Shown piece after piece: positions 17,693 to 25,878 of a stretch of 64,000 nucleotides of DNA; position 1 is the stretch's first letter, and each line of letters starts with the position of its first letter. The position numbers and the translations under genes were made by a program. This stretch comes from an uncultured Methanobrevibacter sp. GTDB taxonomy: Archaea > Methanobacteriota > Methanobacteria > Methanobacteriales > Methanobacteriaceae. The notes below the pieces were generated by a model. That model searched no databases, had not been told where the DNA came from, and was given only the letters and a program-made list of their open reading frames with translations. The DNA lies in the NCBI GenBank assembly GCA_902774685.1, contig CACYJH010000011.1:23814-87813 (forward strand). Direction: 5' to 3'.

Positions 17693-18157
17693 TCATAAGT
17701 CAAGAGCTTCCTTAAAATCGGATAGGTATTTTCTTGAAATGTTATCCTTCAATCCGTTCTTAAGCTCAATAAACATCATTCCCCTTAAGGAAGGAGCTAC
17801 CCTTTTTATCTTTCTCAAATTGACAATAGTTGCCTTTGAAACCCTTACGAAATTAGAGTCAAGATTCTCTTCAATCTGATAGAGAGGTTTTTTTACCAAA
17901 TAATCCTTATTTTCAGTATAGACTTTGGTCTGCTTTTCCTCAACTCTGATCATAAAGATGTCTTCAAAGTCCAATAGAACAATATCCTGTCCCTTCTTTA
18001 CAGCCAATATTGAATTGTCACCAATTCCTTCCTCTTCGTATTCATCTTCATTTTCCAAAAGAACCATTGCCTTTTGAATATTGTCAGTCAATGCATCTGT
18101 ATAGATTTCTGCATAAGGCTCTTCCAGGTCTTTTGAAACAAACAAATTCACTTTCAT
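17693..18157 (-). CDS. LytTR-type DNA-binding transcriptional regulator
   Basis: A 154-residue regulator. The C-terminal half is a LytTR domain: LLDFEDIFMIRVEEKQTKVYT, then VRVSKATIVNLRKIKRVAPS and a DNISRKYLSDFKEAL end. There is no receiver domain. The N-terminal 60 residues are a short alpha/beta segment. LytTR domains bind direct-repeat promoter sites and are typical of bacteria, so the gene is probably of bacterial origin. The next gene encodes its usual DUF3021 membrane partner, and a 2TM-domain gene lies 82 bases upstream. The likely start is the ATG at 18157, where family-like sequence begins; the frame is open to 18193. Confidence 0.87.
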   Translation of the reverse strand: MKVNLFVSKDLEEPYAEIYTDALTDNIQKAMVLLENEDEYEEEGIGDNSILAVKKGQDIVLLDFEDIFMIRVEEKQTKVYTENKDYLVKKPLYQIEENLDSNFVRVSKATIVNLRKIKRVAPSLRGMMFIELKNGLKDNISRKYLSDFKEALDL

Positions 18158-18239
18158 AAAATTACCAAACAATTTTTTATAAATAATAATCAATTTAAAA
18201 TATTGTTTTTTAATAAAATAAACATTTTTAAAATAATGC

Positions 18240-18515
18240 TTATTTTCTCATCTTTTCCATTTCCTTTTCAATCATTTGATCTCTGTATTTTTCATCAAAT
18301 TTCTCAAAGAAAACAAAGGTCTTAAGATAATGGGATACTAAACCGATTCCCCAGAAAAGAGTTACCCAATAAAACCACCATTCGCCACGTGAAAACAAGA
18401 CATTTATAACAATGAGGACTATGTTTACAGCAACGAAACTGTATAAATGGCGATAAAAGTCCATCTTTTCATCTACTCTTTTTTCTGCTCTACCATATAA
18501 TTCACTTTCAGACAT
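18240..18515 (-). CDS. 2TM domain protein
   Basis: A 91-residue membrane protein with two transmembrane helices (VAVNIVLIVINVLF and WFYWVTLFWGIGLVSHYL) joined by a short SRGEWW turn, then a charged tail (FDEKYRDQMIEKEMEKMRK). This is the 2TM domain pattern, often found near LytTR or sensor kinases in bacteria. It is the first gene of the 2TM/LytTR/DUF3021 group, all on one strand, so it may take part in membrane sensing. GTGTGAT lies upstream of the ATG. Confidence 0.8.
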   Translation of the reverse strand: MSESELYGRAEKRVDEKMDFYRHLYSFVAVNIVLIVINVLFSRGEWWFYWVTLFWGIGLVSHYLKTFVFFEKFDEKYRDQMIEKEMEKMRK

Positions 18516-18876
18516 AAAATCACACTTAATTATAATTTGTTTTTTTTAATTTTCTAAATGATTAATGAAATTCCATTTGACTTTAGATAATATTAGTTAG
18601 ATTATTCATATATAAATGAATACTTATCCAAATTAATAAGATGCAAAAATTGCATGCTGAAATGCAAATAATGAGGATGAGATGAAAATGGAAAAATGCA
18701 AAATGCAAAAACTTGACACTAAAATGCAAATAATGATGATGAAATAAAATAGATATTCTTAAATATATTCTTTTAGAGAATTTTATAAGTAATGATGAAA
18801 AAGAATCATTAGGAAAAATCAAAAGCATTTTAAAGTTCTATAAACCAAAGTTTACAATGATCAGAAGAGTAATAAA
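18516..18876. other. intergenic region with ATGCAAA repeats
   Basis: Divergent region between the 2TM gene and the HEAT gene. It has a repeat-rich centre (18641-18750) and otherwise AT-rich sequence. An 81-residue minus-strand frame across it is low-complexity and overlaps the repeats, so I do not call it a gene. Confidence 0.4.
18641..18750. repeat. clustered ATGCAAA heptamers and a 28-bp imperfect direct repeat
   Basis: ATGCAAA occurs at 18641, 18662, 18696, 18703 and 18724. Around 18661 and 18723 a longer unit (AATGCAAATAATGAKGATG...) is repeated with a 62-base period. It lies about 130 bases upstream of the HEAT gene and may be an operator array or a duplicated leader. Confidence 0.5.
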
Positions 18877-19509
18877 ATGTCAAACAATGCAAATGATAAG
18901 GAAATAATAAAAGAATTAAGAACCATTACAAAGGATAAGGAAAGCTGGAAAGAAAACATAGATTATGTTGCTCTTAAATTGAATGATGATTATTCTAATG
19001 CTATAAAAGCAAAGGCATTATGGATTATTGGAGAAATGGGTTTGAAATATCCTGAAGAAATAGAACCATATGTCAATGATATTGCAGCTTACCTTGAAGA
19101 TGATGATTCCAAATTAAGGGAAAGGTCAACTAATGCAATTGGAAGAATAGGAAGAGCGGACAAAGATTTGATAATCGATCAACTGGGCACATTGATGAAA
19201 ATGAAAGATGACGAATCCGAAAATGTCAGACATGCATTTATTTGGGCTTGTGAAAACATAGCTGTAAACGCTCCAGAACTATTTTGTGAAAAGCTTGACA
19301 TCTTTTATGAAATGATTTCAGATTCTGAGGATAAGGTTAGAATAGAAGCTCCCGAAATGTTTAGGGTTGTTGGAAAAAGAAAACCTAATTGCGTAAAGCC
19401 TTACTTGGAAAGATTAGAATACGTTGCAGAAAATGATGAAAACCAAACTGTCCGCATTCACAGTGCAGGTGCAATCAGAATTACCAAAAAGGCATTGAAA
19501 GAACTTTAA
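18877..19509 (+). CDS. HEAT-repeat protein
   Basis: A 210-residue all-helical protein with about five HEAT repeats. Examples are IKAKALWIIGEMGLKYPEEI, LRERSTNAIGRIGRADKDLI and VRHAFIWACENIAVNAPELF, each a pair of helices with the conserved Arg/Asp turn. HEAT arrays form protein-protein scaffolds; the partner here is unknown. The ribosome binding site is weak. The upstream region carries ATGCAAA repeats. A second HEAT protein lies at about 57.3 kb, but it has a different architecture. Confidence 0.82.
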   Translation: MSNNANDKEIIKELRTITKDKESWKENIDYVALKLNDDYSNAIKAKALWIIGEMGLKYPEEIEPYVNDIAAYLEDDDSKLRERSTNAIGRIGRADKDLIIDQLGTLMKMKDDESENVRHAFIWACENIAVNAPELFCEKLDIFYEMISDSEDKVRIEAPEMFRVVGKRKPNCVKPYLERLEYVAENDENQTVRIHSAGAIRITKKALKEL

Positions 19510-19688
19510 ATATTTCATTAAAAATAACTATTTTAACAGTTATTAAAATTGATTTAAAAAATTTAATATATTATTAAAACATACTAATATTACTATAAAA
19601 TTTAATTATTTTTTCTTATTTTTTTTAAAAATTTTATAAGCTAATAATTGAGCAATCACATCTAATCGACTTTAATGGAGGTGTTAGG

Positions 19689-20261
19689 ATAGAAACTAAT
19701 AATATAAGATATTTTTACAGAAATATTGTAAAGTCCGGTAAGAAATATCGTATAAAATATAATAACAAGGATTATGGCGAATTCAGTAAACTATCCGATG
19801 CACTCTATGAAAGGGATTGCTTATTTTACTGCAAGTTTGATTACGATTTGCTTGTGGAATGTGATTTGCCTAACAGATATGAGGATATGGAACTTCCCCC
19901 ATTTCCAGAAAGCCGTCCAAGGGGACGTATTGAAGGAAATCTGAAATTCAAAAAAGATCTGGAAGGGGAAATCGTATTCAACCATAAGGAACGTAAGTTC
20001 TGTGTAATCAGAGGGGAAGAAAATTACGGCCAATATGACAGTATGGTTGAAGCTTATTTTGTAAAAAAGACACTTATGGAACATGATTGGGATAGAGCTT
20101 GTCTAATTCAAAACAGGAAAATCAGAGAAGACATTTTCCTTAATCAGAAAGTCAAGCCAACTAAGCCACAACTTCCAAAATACTGTCCTCAATGCGGGAA
20201 TAGGATTAAGGAAGAAGATACAATATGCAAAATCTGCGGTATAAAATTACATGGAAAATAA
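19689..20261 (+). CDS. duplicated-domain protein with C-terminal zinc ribbon; start codon apparently AUA
   Basis: About 190 residues if read from the ATA at 19689. Two related segments are visible, YRIKYNNKDYGEFSKLSDAL (20-39) and a second one around FCVIRGEENYGQYDSMVEAY (104-123). They resemble the short beta/helix repeats of AP2 or integrase-arm domains. A zinc ribbon ends the protein (YCPQCGNRI...CKICG). The first ATG/GTG/TTG in frame is a TTG at 19848, inside the first repeat unit. Upstream, GGAGGTG at 19677-19683 sits 5 bases before ATA, so either AUA initiates or the start codon has been mutated. The 3' end is tandemly duplicated. Confidence 0.6.
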   Translation: METNNIRYFYRNIVKSGKKYRIKYNNKDYGEFSKLSDALYERDCLFYCKFDYDLLVECDLPNRYEDMELPPFPESRPRGRIEGNLKFKKDLEGEIVFNHKERKFCVIRGEENYGQYDSMVEAYFVKKTLMEHDWDRACLIQNRKIREDIFLNQKVKPTKPQLPKYCPQCGNRIKEEDTICKICGIKLHGK

Positions 20262-20336
20262 GAATTATTTATAAAATAATTTTAAAAGTATAAAACTACA
20301 TGGAAAATAAGAATTATTTATAAAATAATTTTAAAA
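20239..20336 (+). repeat. 49-bp tandem duplication of the zinc-ribbon gene's 3' end
   Basis: Units 20239-20287 and 20288-20336 differ at one base. The unit carries the last codons (Ile-Lys-Leu-His-Gly-Lys), the stop and 29 bases of 3' flank. The single difference (TTA to CTA) would be silent. Confidence 0.85.
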
Positions 20337-20342
20337 AAAAGT

Positions 20343-21023
20343 TTAAAATAAAAATAAAAAAAGAAATAGTTGGAAACTCCCAACTAGTAAAAAGATTTTG
20401 GTCAAGGTTTTATAGCCGAAGGCTATAAAAGCATTATAACCATTTTCAATAGCTTTTAAATTCATTTCATGGAATTTAGGAGCTAAATTGTTTTTCATTG
20501 CAGTTTCAACGGTTTCCTTTGAAAGTGGGAAATCCTCATTTGCAACACATGCACCTAAAAGCACCATATTCAAGGATAAGATACTTCCAGCATCCACTGC
20601 AAGCCCATTTCCTTCAATTGGGAAAACTGAATCAAAATTGTCCTTAAGATTCCTTACAATGTCATCAATTTCAGGATAGGTCTCTCCAGTTTGAGTCAAT
20701 GTTGAAGGCACAATAGGGAAAGTATTGAAGATTAAGGTTGTGTCCTTGTTTGCCTTGTTCAATCCTCTTAAGACTTCAATAGGTTCAAAAGCAAGAATCA
20801 AGTCTGCCTTAGATTCCTCTACAATTGAGGATTTGAAATTTCCTATCTTAAGTTCAGTTGACACGGATCCTCCCCTTTGACTCATACCGTGAATCTCACT
20901 CATTACAACATCATAACCTTCAAGCATTGCAGCTTCACCAATGATTACAGATGTTTTGATAATTCCTTGACCACCTACACCGGAAATGTAAATACTGTAA
21001 TTGTTTTTATCATTACTCGCCAT
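20343..21023 (-). CDS. iorB: indolepyruvate:ferredoxin oxidoreductase, beta subunit, with an abnormal C-terminal tail
   Basis: A 226-residue gamma-type pyruvate oxidoreductase-family subunit. It begins YSIYISGVGGQGIIKTSVIIGEAAM, has SEIHGMSQRGGSVSTELKIG, and pairs with IorA to oxidise aryl-pyruvates to aryl-acetyl-CoA with reduction of ferredoxin; in methanogens it may also run in the synthetic direction. GTG at 21032 is possible, but AAAGGTGA precedes the ATG at 21023. The family sequence ends near residue 197 (AIENGYN). The last 29 residues, ending in Phe/Leu runs, are translated from a two-hairpin terminator element, so the original stop appears lost. The gene starts next to the iorA stop. 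Confidence 0.9.
   Translation of the reverse strand: MASNDKNNYSIYISGVGGQGIIKTSVIIGEAAMLEGYDVVMSEIHGMSQRGGSVSTELKIGNFKSSIVEESKADLILAFEPIEVLRGLNKANKDTTLIFNTFPIVPSTLTQTGETYPEIDDIVRNLKDNFDSVFPIEGNGLAVDAGSILSLNMVLLGACVANEDFPLSKETVETAMKNNLAPKFHEMNLKAIENGYNAFIAFGYKTLTKIFLLVGSFQLFLFLFLF
20367..20430 (-). terminator. bipartite terminator-like element inside the 3' end of iorB (copy 2)
   Basis: Outer hairpin TAGTTGG/CCAACTA (20367-20386), then a linker with GATTTTGGTCAAGG, then a 10-bp inner hairpin TTTTATAGCC/GGCTATAAAA (20408-20430). An A-run at its left is a T-run on the minus strand. Same order and linker as at 13641-13693, but here the iorB frame reads through it. Confidence 0.6.
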
Positions 21024-21024
21024 C

Positions 21025-23016
21025 TTAATCACCTTTCTTTACTCCAATAGCTTTGTTCGGACAGACTTGTATACAAACGGTACATGATTTACATAATGCT
21101 TCATCAACAACTACCTCATCATTCAGATAAGAGATAGCAGGACATGCAAGAGTCTTTACGCAAGTAAGGCATTTTACACAATTGTCCTTAATGACCATAG
21201 GTGCCTTTTTCTTTTGTCCTTTAATCAATGTACATGGGTATCTTGCAATTACAACAGCAACACCATCGTATTCAAGCGCTTCCTTGTAAATGTCAACAGT
21301 CTTTTTGATGTTGTGAGGATTTACAATCTTCAAGAATTTTACTCCAATGGCTTCCACAATATCTTCAATGGAAACAGCAGGAGCTTCATCTCCCATTCCA
21401 TCAACTGGAATACCTGGGTTTGGCTGACCACCAGTCATTGCAGTGATTCTGTTATCTAAAATTGTAAGCACAAACTTGTTCTTGTTGTGAACTGCATTTA
21501 CAAGTGGAGATAATCCGCTGTGGAAAAATGTAGAATCTCCAATGAAACTCATTACATGCTGATTGGTTGCTATTGAGAATCCGCAACCGTCACCTACAGA
21601 TGAACCCATTGCAAGCAAATAGTCTGCAGTTTCATAAGGAGGAGAAATTCCTAAGGTATAACATCCAATGTCAGATGCAAAAATCATATCCTCTTTTGCA
21701 TATCCAAGCTCTTCGTAAGCCTTTACAGCCGCATAATAAGCGGATCTGTGGGAACAGCCTGCACATAATGTTGGAGCTCTTGTTGGAATGCTTTCTATAA
21801 GTTGGTTCAATCCATCTGTAAATTCCATCTTTTCAACGATTTCTATTAAATCTCCATCAAGGTCTTTGCCGTTTTCTGATTTGTACTCTTCTAAAAATTC
21901 TTTATCTTCAACCAAATCAGAAACAACCTTGTTGATGGATTCCTTTACAATGTCTGGATTGTATTCATGAACCATTGGGAAAGTTCCATCAAACTTACCA
22001 TAGACAGGACAATCCAAATTATTCTCACCAAGAACAGCAAGAACATCCCTTTCAAGTACTGGATCAACTTCCTCTACAATGAATACTCCTTCCAAGTTCT
22101 TACAGAAGTCATAAATCAAGTCCTTTGGAGTTGGGAAAGAAAATGCCATTTTAAGGATATCCATTCCTAAGTTCTCTTGTGAAACAACATCATAAGCATA
22201 ATTAAAAGCCCCTCCAGAGGAAATTATACCAAACTTACCTTGAAGTGAGCCGTTTTCAAATGAATATACTTCATTGACAGGACTTTCATTTGCCACTTCT
22301 TCCATTTTCTCCATTTTCTCTGCAAGTCTTGAATGCATTGACAATGAATTTGCAGGTACGGGTACGAATTCGCTTGGATTCTTAACGAAATATCCTTTTA
22401 ACCAATGGTTATCTGTTTCAGTTGCCTTTGTAGTGGATTTAGGTTTTTCTATTCCACCGCATTCCACAATTCCTCTCATATGAGATACACGAGTGCTTGT
22501 TCTGAGAATTACTGGAATTCCAAACTGTTCGGATAAGTCAAATCCATAAACCATCATGTCCTTTACTTCCTGAGGATTTGAAGGTTCTAAAATTGGAATG
22601 GAAGAAAGTCTTGAATAGTTTCTTGTATCCTGTTCATTCTGTGAAGAGAAGAGTGAAGGGTCATCCGCTACAAGAATGATCATTCCTCCCTTAACTCCTG
22701 AGTAGGCAGTTGTCATGAATGAGTCAGCAGCTACGTTCAATCCTACATGCTTCATGAAAGTAAATGATCTGAGACCACTTGCAGCTGCAGTAGCTGCAAC
22801 CTCCATAGCCACCTTTTCATTTGCAGAAAATTCAAAGTACATTTCTGCATTTTTAGCAACAACTGATAATATGTTACCTATTTCAGAAGAAGGAGTTCCT
22901 GGGTAAGTTGCTGCAACTGATACGCCAGCTTCAATAGCTCCTCTAACAGCAGCTTCATTACCTAAAAGGAAAAGCTTATCTCCTTTTTCACTAGTTACTA
23001 ATTGATCATAAGCCAT
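21025..23016 (-). CDS. iorA: indolepyruvate:ferredoxin oxidoreductase, alpha subunit
   Basis: A 663-residue subunit. The N-terminal half is the pyrimidine-binding domain (GVSVAATYPGTPSSEIG). The thiamine diphosphate domain holds SDIGCYTLGISPPYETADYL and IGDSTFFHSGLSPLVNAVHN. The C-terminus has two 4Fe-4S motifs (CVKCLTC...CP and CKSCTVCIQVCPNKAIGV). It oxidises indolepyruvate and related aryl-pyruvates with CoA and ferredoxin. Length fits the family. AGGTGTGGTGA precedes the ATG. iorB follows directly. The pair is divergent from tfrB across about 380 bases. Confidence 0.95.
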   Translation of the reverse strand: MAYDQLVTSEKGDKLFLLGNEAAVRGAIEAGVSVAATYPGTPSSEIGNILSVVAKNAEMYFEFSANEKVAMEVAATAAASGLRSFTFMKHVGLNVAADSFMTTAYSGVKGGMIILVADDPSLFSSQNEQDTRNYSRLSSIPILEPSNPQEVKDMMVYGFDLSEQFGIPVILRTSTRVSHMRGIVECGGIEKPKSTTKATETDNHWLKGYFVKNPSEFVPVPANSLSMHSRLAEKMEKMEEVANESPVNEVYSFENGSLQGKFGIISSGGAFNYAYDVVSQENLGMDILKMAFSFPTPKDLIYDFCKNLEGVFIVEEVDPVLERDVLAVLGENNLDCPVYGKFDGTFPMVHEYNPDIVKESINKVVSDLVEDKEFLEEYKSENGKDLDGDLIEIVEKMEFTDGLNQLIESIPTRAPTLCAGCSHRSAYYAAVKAYEELGYAKEDMIFASDIGCYTLGISPPYETADYLLAMGSSVGDGCGFSIATNQHVMSFIGDSTFFHSGLSPLVNAVHNKNKFVLTILDNRITAMTGGQPNPGIPVDGMGDEAPAVSIEDIVEAIGVKFLKIVNPHNIKKTVDIYKEALEYDGVAVVIARYPCTLIKGQKKKAPMVIKDNCVKCLTCVKTLACPAISYLNDEVVVDEALCKSCTVCIQVCPNKAIGVKKGD

Positions 23017-23397
23017 ATAAATTCACCACACCTGAGATTAATCTTTTAATCTCTAAAATTTTCATAATAATTGTAAATATAAGATAATAATTAAAAATTC
23101 ACTAAAATTTAAAAAATTTTAAAAAATTCCATAAATTATCATAAATAAATATTAGTCTCTTAACATATTTAATATGTGGCATTTTTAAGGAAATTTTAAA
23201 GGGATTGCTAAGGATTAAATGAAAGAATTGTGAAGATTGAAAAAATACTAAACTATATAATAAAATAAATAAAAATATATAAAGTGATTTATTATTAAAT
23301 TATATAAAGTAAAAAACAAATGAAATTTAAAGAAAAATATTAAAATCAGTACAAAATTAATTATAAAAATATTTGATAGTTTTAAATAGGGATTGTT
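23017..23397. other. AT-rich divergent promoter region between iorA and tfrB
   Basis: About 380 bases, nearly all A/T, with several TATA-like stretches on both strands (for example around 23250-23285). A 67-residue minus-strand frame here is Phe/Ile/Tyr-rich low-complexity and not a gene. No clear palindrome. Confidence 0.4.
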
Positions 23398-24909
23398 ATG
23401 ATAACCGTTTATGTAAAAAGATTCAATAAAGAAACTGATGAGGAACCTCATGTTGAATCTTATGAAATTGAAGAATATCCTGGAATGAAAGTGCTTGATG
23501 CATTGGAAGAAATCAACAGAAAATATGATGCTGACATCAGCTTCAGAAGCTCATGCCTTGCAGGACAATGCGGTTCCTGCGGAGTGAAAATCAATGGAAA
23601 CGGTGCACTTGCATGTAAGGCCGAAATTAAGGATAACAGATTAATCGAACCATTGGATTTCCCAGTCATTAAGGATTTGATTGTGGATAGAAGTTCAGCT
23701 GATGAAAAGATCAAGCAATTGCAGTTAAGCCTTGATTGCGACAGCGAAACTTCCCATGAAAAGCTTAAGCCAGAAGACATCAAGGACACCAAAAAGGTCA
23801 GAAGCTGCATCGAATGTTACACCTGTCTTTCCACTTGTCCTGTTGTAAAGCACTTTAAGGAAGACTTCCTCGGACCTTATTACTTAAGATACATCTCCAA
23901 GTTTGACTTCGATCCAAGAGATGAATATGACAGACTTATAGAAGCTCTTGACAGCGGAATGTATGCTTGTACAAGCTGCGGCAAATGCGGTTCAATCTGT
24001 CCAAAAAACATCAACAGTTTTGGAGATGCAATCGAAAAGCTTAGAGCAATGGCTTATGCAAGAGACCTTGGACCACTTGATGCTCATAAAGTATTTAAAG
24101 ACAATGTAGTTGCTAGTGGACGTTCTGTAAGCAAACCTGAAGAGCCATTCATTGAAACCGTTCATAAGAAATGGGATGAAGAAGGCAAATACTACATCGA
24201 TGAAGATGAAAACAAGGAAAAGGTTGCATTATTCACCGGATGTATGGTGGATTACAGAGCACAAGATGTTGGATATGCACTTCTTGATGTATTGAAGGCA
24301 AACAACATTGAAATTGACATTCCAGAAGGACAAGTATGCTGCGGTTCCCCACTCTTAAGAACCGGTCAAGTTGATGTGGTACAAGACCTTGTAGACAAGA
24401 ACAAGGAAGTCTTTAAGGATTATGACAAGGTTATCACTATCTGTGCAGGTTGTGGAGCAACATTAAAAAATGACCATCCGAAATATGGATCCAACCTTAA
24501 TGTACAGGACATCAGCGAATTCCTTGTAGATAAGTTAGATGCAAGCAAAATGAAGGAAGTCAATACTAAAGTGACTTGGCATGACCCATGCCACTTGTCA
24601 AGAGGCCAAGGAATCAAAGACCAACCAAGAAAAATCATTGAAATGATTCCAGGAGTTGAATTTGAAGAGCTCGAGCTTCCTTGCCAATGCTGTGGTGCAG
24701 GTGGAGGAATCAAATCCGGTAAGCCTGAAATTGCATTGGAACTTGCAAAGGACAAGGCTGAAATGGTGAGAGTTACCGGTGCAGACTATGTTACTACAAT
24801 CTGTCCATTCTGTCAAATAAACATTCAAGACGGTTTGAATGAAATTGGTCTTGAAAATGTTAAAACTTTAAATCTTATTCAATTACTTAAAATGGCTTAT
24901 GATGAATAG
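23398..24909 (+). CDS. tfrB: thiol:fumarate reductase (CoM/CoB) subunit B
   Basis: A 503-residue protein joining a fumarate-reductase iron-sulfur subunit to an HdrB-like domain. Domains in order: 2Fe-2S ferredoxin fold with C53, C58, C61 and C73; two 4Fe-4S motifs (CIECYTCLSTCPVVK and CTSCGKCGSICPKN); then two cysteine-rich CCG domains (GQVCCGSPLL with CAGCGATL, and CQCCGAGGG with CPFCQ). This is TfrB, which oxidises CoM-SH and CoB-SH to the heterodisulfide while TfrA reduces fumarate to succinate. tfrA is not in this window. The ribosome binding site is weak. trmJ follows 62 bases later on the same strand. Confidence 0.93.
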   Translation: MITVYVKRFNKETDEEPHVESYEIEEYPGMKVLDALEEINRKYDADISFRSSCLAGQCGSCGVKINGNGALACKAEIKDNRLIEPLDFPVIKDLIVDRSSADEKIKQLQLSLDCDSETSHEKLKPEDIKDTKKVRSCIECYTCLSTCPVVKHFKEDFLGPYYLRYISKFDFDPRDEYDRLIEALDSGMYACTSCGKCGSICPKNINSFGDAIEKLRAMAYARDLGPLDAHKVFKDNVVASGRSVSKPEEPFIETVHKKWDEEGKYYIDEDENKEKVALFTGCMVDYRAQDVGYALLDVLKANNIEIDIPEGQVCCGSPLLRTGQVDVVQDLVDKNKEVFKDYDKVITICAGCGATLKNDHPKYGSNLNVQDISEFLVDKLDASKMKEVNTKVTWHDPCHLSRGQGIKDQPRKIIEMIPGVEFEELELPCQCCGAGGGIKSGKPEIALELAKDKAEMVRVTGADYVTTICPFCQINIQDGLNEIGLENVKTLNLIQLLKMAYDE

Positions 24910-24971
24910 GCAATGAAAAATGAAAATTAAGTGGCTATGAAAAATAGCTAAAAGCAATAAAGAAGATTAGC

Positions 24972-25766
24972 ATGAAAAACAAAAACAAATCAAGCGATAG
25001 AGGCAAGGTTAAGGAGATAGTTGAAGATGAAGAGACTATCAGACTTAAGGAAAACATCTACGTTGTTTTTGTAGAATGTGAATCTCCTGGAAATGTTGGA
25101 TTTTTAGCAAGAACCATGGGTAACTTCGGACTCCATAAATTGGTTCTGATTAACCCATGCACCCTTAAGGATGAAGCCTATTATCAGGCTATGCATGCAA
25201 GGGAAACCGTTGAAAATGCATTGATTTATGATACAGTTGAAGAATTTGTAAAGGACAATAACATCGATTTCATTGTCGGTTCAACTGGAGCTCCTGGAGG
25301 AAGCTATAACATTTCAAGAATTCCAATAAAACCTGAAGAGCTTGGAAAGTCAATGAACTACAACGATAAGATAGCCATCCTTTTTGGTAGGGAAGGAAAC
25401 GGATTGACAAATGCAGAAATCGAAATGTGCGACATAACAGTTAGTATTCCAACCGACCCTAGCTATCCTATTATGAACATTTCACATGCTGCTGCAGTTA
25501 TTCTTTATGAAGTCTTTAAAAACAGAAACAATTATCCTGTTGAAGGATTGGAAGAAAGCACTGCACTTGAAAAGGAATATTTGATAAGTGATATGGAAAA
25601 GCTAATCGATTCATTATCCATTCCGGATCATAAAAAGAAAAACGGATTGAAGGTATTTAAAAATATCATCAATCGTGCTTTCATTACAGGGAGAGAGGCA
25701 CATACATTCAAAGGCATTTTAAGACGTTTGAATATTAAGATAGAAGAAAAAGACAATAATGAATGA
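24972..25766 (+). CDS. trmJ: TrmJ-type tRNA/rRNA methyltransferase (SPOUT)
   Basis: A 264-residue SPOUT-class 2'-O-methyltransferase. SAM-binding knot motifs are visible: FVECESPGNVGFLARTMGNFGL at the start, ILFGREGNGLTNAEIE, and SIPTDPSYPIMNISHAAAVILYE. Archaeal TrmJ methylates ribose of residue 32 in the tRNA anticodon loop. A charged C-terminal helix region follows. It lies 62 bases after tfrB, with only a GAAGA upstream of the ATG. The family is clear; the target nucleotide is inferred. Confidence 0.87.
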   Translation: MKNKNKSSDRGKVKEIVEDEETIRLKENIYVVFVECESPGNVGFLARTMGNFGLHKLVLINPCTLKDEAYYQAMHARETVENALIYDTVEEFVKDNNIDFIVGSTGAPGGSYNISRIPIKPEELGKSMNYNDKIAILFGREGNGLTNAEIEMCDITVSIPTDPSYPIMNISHAAAVILYEVFKNRNNYPVEGLEESTALEKEYLISDMEKLIDSLSIPDHKKKNGLKVFKNIINRAFITGREAHTFKGILRRLNIKIEEKDNNE

Positions 25767-25878
25767 TTATAAAATAATTTAAGATAAAACTATTAGTTAA
25801 AAAGTTTATCAAAAACTATTTAAGTATAAATAAATTATATCTATATTAGACTTAATAAAAAATTCAAGGGACTAAACT

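Noticed and set aside
18662..18669. ATGCAAAT matching the eukaryotic octamer motif
   Set aside because: No such factor is expected in a methanogen; coincidence of the local repeat.
18583..18828. 81-residue minus-strand ORF over the ATGCAAA repeats
   Set aside because: Low-complexity His/Phe/Ile translation of repeats; no ribosome binding site or family resemblance.
23248..23451. 67-residue minus-strand ORF
   Set aside because: Phe/Ile/Tyr-rich translation of AT-rich promoter DNA overlapping the start of tfrB.
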